From assembly GCF_007833165.1 (NCBI RefSeq), contig NZ_VOBQ01000022.1, positions 1 to 64,000 on the forward strand: a DNA stretch of 64,000 nucleotides, in the 5' to 3' direction. A program made the position numbers and the translations under genes. The notes under the pieces were generated by a model. The model was not told the DNA's origin, ran no database searches, and saw only the letters and a program-made list of their open reading frames with translations. The stretch comes from Caenimonas sedimenti (GTDB lineage Bacteria; Pseudomonadota; Gammaproteobacteria; Burkholderiales; Burkholderiaceae_C). Positions within the stretch are counted from its first letter, which is position 1, and every line of letters starts with the position of its first letter. Positions 1-7,062 of the stretch are shown one piece after another.

Positions 1-1
1 G

Positions 2-127
2 CGTCGAGCCGCTTTGCCGCAGTGGAACCACTTCTACAACTGGCACCGACAGCACCATGGGATCGGCTGCAAACCGCCAATCTCCAGGCTCTCAGCTACA
101 AACAACCTCTTGACACTTCACACCTAG
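2..127 (+). mobile_element. C-terminal end of an IS481-like transposase (cut by window edge)
   Basis: Reading from base 2, an open frame of 41 codons ends in TAG at 125-127. It contains FYNWHRQHHGIGCKPP followed by ISRL and ends NNLLTLHT. This matches the conserved end of IS481/IS3-type DDE transposases, where the YNWHRPH..L..KPPISRL block carries the last part of the catalytic core. The N-terminal part lies outside the window, so it cannot be judged whether the IS is intact. It is on the plus strand, convergent with the next gene. The family call rests on this short motif only. Confidence 0.75.
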
Positions 128-182
128 GAGCCTGGGCGGCAGGGAAACGGGCCTGCGTTGGGCCGAGAACAGGGCTCCTAGG
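123..182. repeat. 10-bp inverted repeat spanning the two facing stop codons
   Basis: CCTAGGAGCC (123-132) and GGCTCCTAGG (173-182) are perfect reverse complements 40 bp apart. The left arm contains the transposase stop TAG and the right arm contains the stop of the convergent flavin/GAF gene. It may work as a weak bidirectional terminator or mark the end of the insertion sequence. It is too short to decide. Confidence 0.5.
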
Positions 183-1515
183 CTTCCTCGAGTTCCACCG
201 GCTGGCCCAGCACCAGCCGGAACCGCCCGCGGCCGGTCTTCTCGATGCGGATCGGCCCGCCTTGCTCCGCCAGCCGCCGTTGCAGCAGGAGCAGGCGTGC
301 CTCGAGGTTGTCCGCGACGTCGGGCAGCTTGTGCGCGAGGTCCAGCCGCAACTCGCGGTTGCTGAATTCCACGCGGCCGGACTGCTGGTGATCGCGCAGC
401 AGTTTCCAGAGGATGGCGCCGGCCACGCCCTTGATCAGGTAGGCGTCCTGCAGGAAGACGCTGTCGTTGCTGCCGAAATGCCGCAGCTTCAGCGGCGTGC
501 CGACCGCGACGGACGGCGCGAGCGGCGGCGCCGCGGCATCCGCGCTGTCCGCCGTGGCCTGCAACAGCTCGATCGTCGCCCCCAATTGGCCTGCGATCGC
601 AACCAGGGCGTCTTCGTCCTCGTAGCTGAATTGCAGGTCGCTCGCGCTCTCCACGAACAGCACGCCCAACAGCCCGCGAGCGCTTTGCACCGGCACCGCC
701 AGCTGGCTGTGCGGTGCCTCCAGCCCCGGGTAGGGAATGTCGGTGACCGGGTCGAAATCCGGAATCTGTGCTTCGAAGCTGCTGCGCATGGCCTGGCTGT
801 ACAGCGCCGCGTTGGTCATGTGGCCGATGCGCACCGGCGTGCGCTCGCGGGCGGCCACACCGATCACGCCCTGGCCCATGTGCACCTCCGATCCGACGCC
901 GGACGTCGCATAGCCGCTGCTCGCCACCGTGTAGAGCCGCTGCCTGGCGGAGTCCACCATGAGCACCATCGCGTGCGGAACCCCCAGCGAATCCGACAAG
1001 GTCGTCAGCACCGCCCTCAACGCGTCGTCGAGACTCACGCAGCGCACCAGTTGCTCGCTGGCGCGCCGCACCGCGCCCAGCCATCCTGCGCGCGGCGCCG
1101 GTGCCGCCAACGGATGGCTCTCCGGCACCTCGATCCGGACCACTTCATACACGTCCGAGCCCAGCAGGCGGAACACGTCCTGCATGCCGCTGTGCGAGGC
1201 GATGCCGGCCAGTTGCGCCTTCATGCCTTCGAACAGCGGGCCCCACGTCTCGGTGCGCAGGTAGCGCAGGTGCAGGCGGTAGAACTGCGCCGTGCCCGGA
1301 TGCAGCAGCAGCGCTGTCGCGCAGGGATTCGCCAGGATGTTCTGCCGCGTCTTGTTGAAGAACTGGAACGAGAGCGCGACGTGGCGTTCGTCCACGTAGA
1401 ACACCTGCGAGATGTAGGCGACGTTGGGCACGCCGTCCGCGCCACAGGTGGCCACGACGGCCGGAATCGCACCTTCGAAGCAGGCGCGGATTTCGTGCAG
1501 CGCGGTGCCGTTCAC
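178..1515 (-). CDS. flavin split-barrel (PNPOx-like) protein fused to a GAF domain
   Basis: 445 aa. Residues about 12-110 look like a pyridoxamine-phosphate-oxidase-type FMN split barrel. About 160-315 is a GAF domain (SLGVPHAMVLMVDSARQRLY, later QLAVPVQSARGLLGVLFVES). About 340-445 is a compact basic C-terminal domain of unknown fold that looks winged-helix-like. No membrane segment or signal peptide is seen. The start is GTG at 1515, overlapping the upstream TGA by four bases (GTGA), so translation is probably coupled. It is the last gene of a leftward ABC exporter operon. Role unknown; a redox or small-molecule sensor is an inference from the GAF fusion. Confidence 0.8.
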   Translation of the reverse strand: MNGTALHEIRACFEGAIPAVVATCGADGVPNVAYISQVFYVDERHVALSFQFFNKTRQNILANPCATALLLHPGTAQFYRLHLRYLRTETWGPLFEGMKAQLAGIASHSGMQDVFRLLGSDVYEVVRIEVPESHPLAAPAPRAGWLGAVRRASEQLVRCVSLDDALRAVLTTLSDSLGVPHAMVLMVDSARQRLYTVASSGYATSGVGSEVHMGQGVIGVAARERTPVRIGHMTNAALYSQAMRSSFEAQIPDFDPVTDIPYPGLEAPHSQLAVPVQSARGLLGVLFVESASDLQFSYEDEDALVAIAGQLGATIELLQATADSADAAAPPLAPSVAVGTPLKLRHFGSNDSVFLQDAYLIKGVAGAILWKLLRDHQQSGRVEFSNRELRLDLAHKLPDVADNLEARLLLLQRRLAEQGGPIRIEKTGRGRFRLVLGQPVELEEA

Positions 1516-2000
1516 CGCGCGTCTCCCAACGGCGCGCCGGCGCGCGGGCCGGGCGTCTGTTCGAAGGCCTGTTCGGGCGTGAAGGTGAGCGCGACCACGT
1601 CTTCCAGGCGGTGCGCCAGCATCGCCCGCGTCAGCTCCGGCCGGAAGCCCACGGCCTGGATCTCTCGTTCCATCGAAGCGAGATAGGCCGCCAGCACGGG
1701 GGCGTCATCCGGCTGCGCGGAACGCTGGACGGTGCGCGAAGCTTTCAGTTGCACCGTGCGATGCGTCGACGGTTCGCTGAAGACCACCGCGATGTGGCCG
1801 GTGGCCGCGATGTCCTGCAGCAATTGGCGCGACTGCGGCCGCGACAGATAGACCGTGACCGACGTGCCATCGGCCTCGACGCGGCTGCCGACGCCGCGCA
1901 TCACGCTGGGCCGCAGGTTCGCATCGCGCGAGCCGACGATCACGGACACGCCGCGGGCCATCATGGCCAGCAGGTCGGGCGGCAGGTGGACGGCCGGCAT
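1512..2000 (-). CDS. pyridoxamine 5'-phosphate oxidase-like flavin-binding protein
   Basis: 162 aa, a single split-barrel domain. The beta-strand pattern GVSVIVGSRDANLRPSVMRG, VTVYLSRPQSRQLLQDI and GHIAVVFSEPSTHRTVQLKA is typical of small PNPOx-like proteins that bind FMN, F420 or heme. The ATG at 2000 follows the exporter permease by 9 bp and the gene runs into the PNPOx-GAF gene with a GTGA overlap, so the four genes look like one transcription unit. Substrate unknown. Confidence 0.75.
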   Translation of the reverse strand: MPAVHLPPDLLAMMARGVSVIVGSRDANLRPSVMRGVGSRVEADGTSVTVYLSRPQSRQLLQDIAATGHIAVVFSEPSTHRTVQLKASRTVQRSAQPDDAPVLAAYLASMEREIQAVGFRPELTRAMLAHRLEDVVALTFTPEQAFEQTPGPRAGAPLGDAR

Positions 2001-2009
2001 GGAACGCCT

Positions 2010-2807
2010 TCAGCTGGCGAAACGCCTGCGCGTGAGCGCCAGCGCCACCCAGAAAGCAGCCACGGTGTACGCCACGAGGACCAGCGCGGGACGCCAGGGC
2101 TGTTCGGGCCACTGGTCGAGGAACATCGGCCGCACCAGGTCCACCGTGTTGGTCAGCGGCAGCCATTGCGCGACGGCGCGCACCGCGCCGGGCAACTGCT
2201 CGCTCGGAAAGAACACGCCCGACAGGAACATCATGGGTGTGAGGAACAGCGTGAAGTAGTAGGTGAAAAAGTCATAGCCCTGGGCCAGGGCGTTGAAGAT
2301 CAGCGCGATGCACGAGAAGGTGATGCCCGCGGCCAGCAGCACGCCCCAGGCGGCGAACAGCTTGGGGCTGTGGCTGATGCCCAGCGCCAGCATCACACCC
2401 ATGATCGCCGTGACCGACAGGATGGCCTTGAAGGCGGCCCACAGCATCTCGGCCAGCACCACGTCGTCCAGGCTCACCGGCGCGTTCATGATGCCGTCCC
2501 AGGTCTTCTGCACGTGCATGCGCGAGAAGGCGGAATACAACGCCTCGAAGGACGCCGCGTTCATCGCGCTCATGCAGATGGAGCCGCTGGCCAGGAACAG
2601 GATGTAGGGCACCTCGGTGCCGCCCACCCGCACCTGCCCCACCAGCATGCCCATGCCGTAGCCGAAGGCCACCAGCCAGATCAGCGGCTCCGCGATGTTG
2701 CCGACCAGGCTGGGCACGGCCAGCTTGCGCCAGACCAGCAGGTTGCGGCGGAACACCGGCCACCAGCGCATCGAGATGGTTGGCGGGCGCCAGGGAGACA
2801 AGGTCAT
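2010..2807 (-). CDS. ABC-2 type transporter permease (NodJ/DrrB-like)
   Basis: 265 aa, about six predicted membrane segments (for example IAEPLIWLVAFGYGMGMLV and ITFSCIALIFNALAQGY). It carries the ABC-2 permease hallmark near residue 200, TLFLTPMMFLSGVFFPSEQLP. It forms the membrane half of an exporter with the ATPase just upstream. The chosen ATG (2805-2807) overlaps the ATPase stop by four bases (ATGA). The frame stays open further upstream, but only inside the ATPase gene. The cargo cannot be told: NodIJ-like pairs export lipo-oligosaccharides, drugs or polysaccharide precursors. Confidence 0.88.
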   Translation of the reverse strand: MTLSPWRPPTISMRWWPVFRRNLLVWRKLAVPSLVGNIAEPLIWLVAFGYGMGMLVGQVRVGGTEVPYILFLASGSICMSAMNAASFEALYSAFSRMHVQKTWDGIMNAPVSLDDVVLAEMLWAAFKAILSVTAIMGVMLALGISHSPKLFAAWGVLLAAGITFSCIALIFNALAQGYDFFTYYFTLFLTPMMFLSGVFFPSEQLPGAVRAVAQWLPLTNTVDLVRPMFLDQWPEQPWRPALVLVAYTVAAFWVALALTRRRFAS

Positions 2808-3727
2808 GCCTCCTCCCGGATCTGCCGGCCGGTCAGTTTCAGGAACAGGTCTTCGAGATTGGCCGGCCGGTGCAGCGTGCGCATCTTGGGGTGCGCAGCG
2901 AGCGCGTCGAGCAGCGGCTTGGCATCTTGCGTATAGAAGAACACCGTTTCGCCGCTCACTTCGGTGCGCGCCGCCAGCGATTTCAAGGGCGAATCCGCCA
3001 GGGCCAGCGCGCCGTTGCCATAGGCCTCCACCACATCGGGCTCCAGGTGTTCGCCGATCAGGTCGCGCGGCCGGCCCTCGGCGATCTTGCGGCCGTGGTC
3101 CAGCACCAGCAGCCGTGAACACAGGCGCTCGGCTTCGTCCATGAAGTGGGTGGTGAGCAGGATCGCCTTGCCTTGCTGCAGCAGGACTTGCAGGCGCTCC
3201 CACATCAGGTGGCGCGCCTGCGGGTCGAGGCCGGTGGTGGGCTCGTCCAGCAGCAGCAGTTTGGGGTCGTTGACCAGGGCGCGTGCCAGGCTCAGCCGGC
3301 GGCGCATGCCGCCCGAGAGTTCGCTGGGCTTTGCGTCGGCCTTGTGGGTCAGGGCCGCGAATTCCAGCAGCATCGGGATGCGTTGGCGGATGGCCGCTTC
3401 GCGCATGCCGAAGTAGCGCCCATAGACGAGCAGGTTCTCGGCGCAGGTGAAGTCCGGGTCGAGCGTGTCGAACTGGCTCACCACACCCAGCTGTGCCTTG
3501 ATGGCCAGCGCGTCACGCGGCATGTGCAGGCCGAGCGCGTGGATCTCGCCACTGTCGGGCACGGTGAGCCCGAGGCACATGCGGATGGTGGTGGTCTTGC
3601 CGGCGCCATTGGGGCCGATCACGCCCAGGCATTCGCCGGGGGCGATCTCGAACGACACGTCGTTCACCACGGTTGCGTCGCCGTAGCGTTTCGTGAGCTG
3701 GTGCGCGCGGAACAGCGTTTCGATCAT
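2804..3727 (-). CDS. ABC-2 exporter ATP-binding protein (NodI/DrrA-like)
   Basis: 307 aa. Walker A GPNGAGKTTT (about 38-47), signature LSGGMRRRLSLARAL, Walker B LLLLDEPTTGLDP and H-loop TTHFMDEA are all intact. The C-terminal extension of about 80 residues is usual for the DrrA/NodI class. It powers the permease encoded by the overlapping downstream gene. The ATG at 3725-3727 gives the standard family N-terminus. It is divergent from psd with only 24 bp between the start codons, so at least one promoter must lie inside a coding region. Confidence 0.9.
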   Translation of the reverse strand: MIETLFRAHQLTKRYGDATVVNDVSFEIAPGECLGVIGPNGAGKTTTIRMCLGLTVPDSGEIHALGLHMPRDALAIKAQLGVVSQFDTLDPDFTCAENLLVYGRYFGMREAAIRQRIPMLLEFAALTHKADAKPSELSGGMRRRLSLARALVNDPKLLLLDEPTTGLDPQARHLMWERLQVLLQQGKAILLTTHFMDEAERLCSRLLVLDHGRKIAEGRPRDLIGEHLEPDVVEAYGNGALALADSPLKSLAARTEVSGETVFFYTQDAKPLLDALAAHPKMRTLHRPANLEDLFLKLTGRQIREEA

Positions 3728-3751
3728 GGAAGGCTGGCTATTATCAGGGCC

Positions 3752-4615
3752 ATGCTCCCACCGATGGCCATCCAGAAGCAGTACCTCCTGCCAAAGAAAC
3801 TCATGACGCAGTTCGGCGGGCTGATCGCCGGCATGAAAGGCGGGGCGATCACGCACGCGATCATTCGCAAGTTCGTGGCGCACTACAAGGTCAACATGGA
3901 AGAGGCGGTGGACCCGCGCATCGAAAGCTACGCGAGCTTCAACGATTTCTTCACCCGGCCCCTGCGCGAAGGCGCGCGGCCGATCGCCGCCGCGCCCTTC
4001 GTCTGCCCGGTGGACGCGGCGATCAGCCAGTTCGGCCCGATCGAACACGACCAGCTGTTCCAGGCCAAGGGCCACAGCTATTCCACGCGCGCGCTGGTGG
4101 GCGGTGACCAGGCGCTGGCGCACCGCTTCGACCACGGCCACTTCGCCACCCTGTACCTGGCACCCAAGGACTACCACCGCATCCACATGCCGTGCGACGG
4201 GCGCCTGAAGCGGATGATCTATGTCCCGGGCGACCTGTTTTCGGTGAACCCGGTGACGGCGCGCCACGTTCCCAGCCTGTTCGCGCGCAACGAGCGGGTG
4301 GTCTGCGAATTCGAATGCCCGCATGGGCCCATGGTGCTGGTGCTGGTGGGCGCCACCATCGTGGGCAGCATGGCCACCGTATGGCACGGCGTGGTCAACC
4401 CGCCGCGCACGCGGGCGGTGCGCGAGTGGCGCTACGACGACCAGGACGTGGTGCTGGCCAAGGGCGCTGAGATGGGGCGCTTCCTGCTCGGAAGCACGGT
4501 CATCCTGCTGTTCCCGCCCAACATCCTGACCTTCACGCCCGACTGGGCCCCCACCCGGCCGGTGCGGCTCGGGGAGGCGATGGGCACGGTGATCGAGAGC
4601 GAAGCGGCCCTGTAG
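3752..4615 (+). CDS. psd: phosphatidylserine decarboxylase proenzyme
   Basis: 287 aa, normal length for the proenzyme. It decarboxylates phosphatidylserine to phosphatidylethanolamine at the inner membrane. The self-cleavage motif LGST appears near residue 250 (RFLLGSTVILLFP), where the serine becomes the pyruvoyl group. YLAPKDYHRIHMPCDG holds the conserved catalytic Asp/His region. Starts at 3752 or 3764 are possible. I chose 3752 because the next Met has no better ribosome site. Its promoter must overlap the divergent ABC ATPase gene. Confidence 0.93.
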   Translation: MLPPMAIQKQYLLPKKLMTQFGGLIAGMKGGAITHAIIRKFVAHYKVNMEEAVDPRIESYASFNDFFTRPLREGARPIAAAPFVCPVDAAISQFGPIEHDQLFQAKGHSYSTRALVGGDQALAHRFDHGHFATLYLAPKDYHRIHMPCDGRLKRMIYVPGDLFSVNPVTARHVPSLFARNERVVCEFECPHGPMVLVLVGATIVGSMATVWHGVVNPPRTRAVREWRYDDQDVVLAKGAEMGRFLLGSTVILLFPPNILTFTPDWAPTRPVRLGEAMGTVIESEAAL

Positions 4616-4660
4616 CGTGTGGAAGTGCGCGGAAGTGCGCAGCGCGGGACCGGAATTTGC

Positions 4661-4689
4661 TTGGCATCGCCGGACGATGCAGATATAAA
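4661..4689 (+). promoter_or_regulatory. candidate sigma-70 promoter for the zinc-ribbon membrane gene
   Basis: TTGGCA (4661-4666) and TATAAA (4684-4689) each match the consensus in five of six positions and are exactly 17 bp apart. They lie 33 bp before the ATG at 4722, in a stretch more AT-rich than its surroundings. Confidence 0.65.
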
Positions 4690-4721
4690 GTAGTCCGTTT
4701 CCGAGGCCGCCACCCGCCACC

Positions 4722-5090
4722 ATGAACTACCGTTGTCCCCAGTGCCGCAACACGCTCAGCGTGCCCAAGCTGTTTTTCAGCGACATCTCGGCATGCAAGA
4801 ACTGCGCTCAGAAGGTGGTGCTCGGGGATTTCCTGGCCTTCTTCGTCGCCTCCGTGTCCATGATGGTGATGGCGCTCAGCTCGCTCTACATCCTCACCAA
4901 CCGCCTGAACGACAACTACGTGGCCGGCGGCTATGCATTGTCGATCGGCATGCTCACCGGGATCGTGGTGCTGATCCTCCTGGGCCGGGCCACCCCGTAC
5001 CGGCCGATCCGCAAGCGCAAGGTGGCCGCGCCCACCGGCGCGGCGCCGCTTTCCACGAATTCCGCGCCTCTGAACAAGACGAAGGGCTGA
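4722..5090 (+). CDS. small zinc-ribbon membrane protein
   Basis: 122 aa. An N-terminal CPQC...CKNC pair (Cys 5, 8, 26, 29) looks like a zinc ribbon. Two hydrophobic segments follow at about 38-58 and 68-88 (FVASVSMMVMALSSLYIL and ALSIGMLTGIVVLILLG), then a basic, Ala/Pro-rich tail. So it is a cytoplasmic metal knuckle tethered to the inner membrane by a hairpin. I do not recognise a named family. A well-formed sigma-70 promoter sits just upstream and amn is convergent downstream. Confidence 0.75.
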   Translation: MNYRCPQCRNTLSVPKLFFSDISACKNCAQKVVLGDFLAFFVASVSMMVMALSSLYILTNRLNDNYVAGGYALSIGMLTGIVVLILLGRATPYRPIRKRKVAAPTGAAPLSTNSAPLNKTKG

Positions 5091-5102
5091 AGAGGCCCTT
5101 TC

Positions 5103-6596
5103 CTACTGGAACGCGACTTCGTCGAAGCTGCGCAGCTTGCGGCTGTGCAGCCGCTGTGGCCCCTGCGAGCGCAGGAGCTCGATGGCGCGCATGCCGATGC
5201 GCAGGTGCTGGTCCACCCGCTCCCGGTAGAAGTGATTGGCCATGCCGGGCAGCTTGATCTCCCCGTGCAGCGGCTTGTCGCTCACGCAAAGCAAGGTCCC
5301 ATAAGGCACGCGGAAGCGGAAGCCGTTGGCCGCGATGGTGGCGCTTTCCATGTCGAGCGCGATCGCCCGGCTCTGGCTGAAGCGCCGCTGCGGCTCGTTG
5401 CCCGGCAGCAGTTCCCAGTTGCGGTTGTCGGTGCTCGCCACCGAGCCGGTGCGCATGATGCGCTTGAGGTCCGCGCCCTTGAAGCCGGTGACGTCGGCCA
5501 CGGCCTGCTCCAGCGCCAGCTGGATTTCCGCCAGCGCGGGGATGGGCACCCACTGCGGCAGCTCCTCGTCCAGCACGTGGTCTTCGCGCACGTAGCCGTG
5601 GGCCAGCACGTAGTCGCCCAGCTGCTGGCTGTTGCGCAGTCCGGCGCAGTGCCCCAGCATCATCCAGGCGTGCGGCCGCAGCACCGCGATGTGGTCGGTG
5701 ATCGTTTTCGCGTTGGAAGGCCCGACGCCGATGTTCACCATGCTGATGCCGTCGCGGCTGGCGCGCATCAGGTGGTAGGCCGGCATCTGGGGCAGGCGCG
5801 GCGGCGGCGCCCCCAGGGTGTCATGCGCCTCCAGGGGCAGGCCCACGCGCCGCGTGACCACGTTGCCCGGCTCCACGAAAGCGACGTATTCGCTGTCCGG
5901 TTTGGCCATTTCCTCATGGCCCAGGCGCACGAATTCGTCGATGTAGAACTGGTAGTTGGTGAACAGCACGAAGTTCTGGAACCAGTCCGGCGCGCTGCCC
6001 GTGTAGTGGCGCAGCCGGTGCAACGAGTAATCGACGCGCGAGGCGGTGAAGAGCGACAGCGGCTGCGGCTCGCCCGGCCCCTGGCGCCAGGTTCCGTTGG
6101 CGATGCCGTCGTCCATGGCGCCGAGGTCCGGCAGGTCGAACTGGTCGCGCATCAGCGCGCGGCGCGCGGGCGACAGGCTGCCCTCGATGTGGTCGTGCTC
6201 CGCGAAGGAGAAGTGCACGGGGATCGGCTCCGCGCTGGTGCCCACTTCGAGGTTGATGCCGTGGTTCTGCCGCAGCAACTGGAACTGCTCCAGGTAGTAG
6301 TTGCCGTACAGGTCGGGCCGCGTCAGCGTGGTCTCGAAGCGGCCGGCGTCGGCGACGAAGCCATAGCTGAGGCCGGAATTCTCCAGCGCCGCCTGCGGCG
6401 CGACCGTGTCGGTGTGGATCCGGACGAACGGATAGCAGGCGCGCACGCGCCCGGGAAGCGAATCGCCCGCCACAAAGCGCTGCATGGCTTCGCGCAAGTG
6501 GTTGATCTGCTGCGCATAGATCGTCCGGACCTGCCCGAGGGCCTGCTCGGGATCCGCGTGGTAGGTGGGCGCGATGAAGGGCGGCATGAACGGCAT
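5103..6596 (-). CDS. amn: AMP nucleosidase
   Basis: About 497 aa, the usual length. It hydrolyses AMP to adenine and ribose 5-phosphate and so tunes adenylate pools. The N-terminal half holds the Amn-specific domain (YFVR-type block ACYPFVRIHTDTVAP, then YGNYYLEQF). The C-terminal half is a purine nucleoside phosphorylase fold, with MVNIGVGPSNAKTITDHIAV, WMMLGHCAGLRNSQ and the catalytic LDMESATIAANGFRFR. The ATG at 6594-6596 is chosen. A TTG five codons earlier and an ATG three codons later are alternatives. Monocistronic. Confidence 0.92.
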   Translation of the reverse strand: MPFMPPFIAPTYHADPEQALGQVRTIYAQQINHLREAMQRFVAGDSLPGRVRACYPFVRIHTDTVAPQAALENSGLSYGFVADAGRFETTLTRPDLYGNYYLEQFQLLRQNHGINLEVGTSAEPIPVHFSFAEHDHIEGSLSPARRALMRDQFDLPDLGAMDDGIANGTWRQGPGEPQPLSLFTASRVDYSLHRLRHYTGSAPDWFQNFVLFTNYQFYIDEFVRLGHEEMAKPDSEYVAFVEPGNVVTRRVGLPLEAHDTLGAPPPRLPQMPAYHLMRASRDGISMVNIGVGPSNAKTITDHIAVLRPHAWMMLGHCAGLRNSQQLGDYVLAHGYVREDHVLDEELPQWVPIPALAEIQLALEQAVADVTGFKGADLKRIMRTGSVASTDNRNWELLPGNEPQRRFSQSRAIALDMESATIAANGFRFRVPYGTLLCVSDKPLHGEIKLPGMANHFYRERVDQHLRIGMRAIELLRSQGPQRLHSRKLRSFDEVAFQ

Positions 6597-6766
6597 GCGC
6601 CTATTGTGCAACTCCGATGTGACAAGGCGTTGTGTCCCGTTTTGCCGTGCGCCACCGTCCTACAAGGCGTGACGAACTCACCCGACGTTACATCTTGCGA
6701 CCACCGGCCACAGTCTGCTTCATCAAGAACAACGCGTCGCAGCGCGCTTTCAAGGAGTTCAAGAAA

Positions 6767-7027
6767 ATGACGACAGCAGTGGCCGCCAACCCCTTCGCCT
6801 TGATGGTCGACCCAGCGCAAGTGCGCGAAATGATCGCCGGGTCGGCCGAACTGAGCCAACTGAGCCAGCGCCAATGCCACCCGCTCGACCGCGCCGTGAT
6901 CCGCTGCGCGAGTGCCGAAATTGCCGCCTACGACGCCAAGATCGATCGCACCACCATCTACCTGCCGCCGGAAGAAGAGAAGCCGTCCCCCGTGGTGCGT
7001 TCCGCCTATCCGCGGCGCGTCAACTAG
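6767..7027 (+). CDS. small conserved hypothetical protein
   Basis: 86 aa, soluble and mixed-charge, with no known motif: MTTAVAANPFALMVDPAQ followed by REMIAGSAELSQLSQRQCHP and a Pro/Glu-rich end. The start is well supported: AAGGAG at 6752-6757 sits nine bases before the ATG. Upstream in-frame sequence is unlikely to be coding. The MVDPxxVxxxIxxSxxLxxLxxRxxRPLDR pattern resembles small proteins I have seen annotated as hypothetical in Comamonadaceae. No function assigned. Confidence 0.75.
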   Translation: MTTAVAANPFALMVDPAQVREMIAGSAELSQLSQRQCHPLDRAVIRCASAEIAAYDAKIDRTTIYLPPEEEKPSPVVRSAYPRRVN

Positions 7028-7062
7028 GGCGCTTCCAGCACACTTGATCCGACGGCGCCCCG

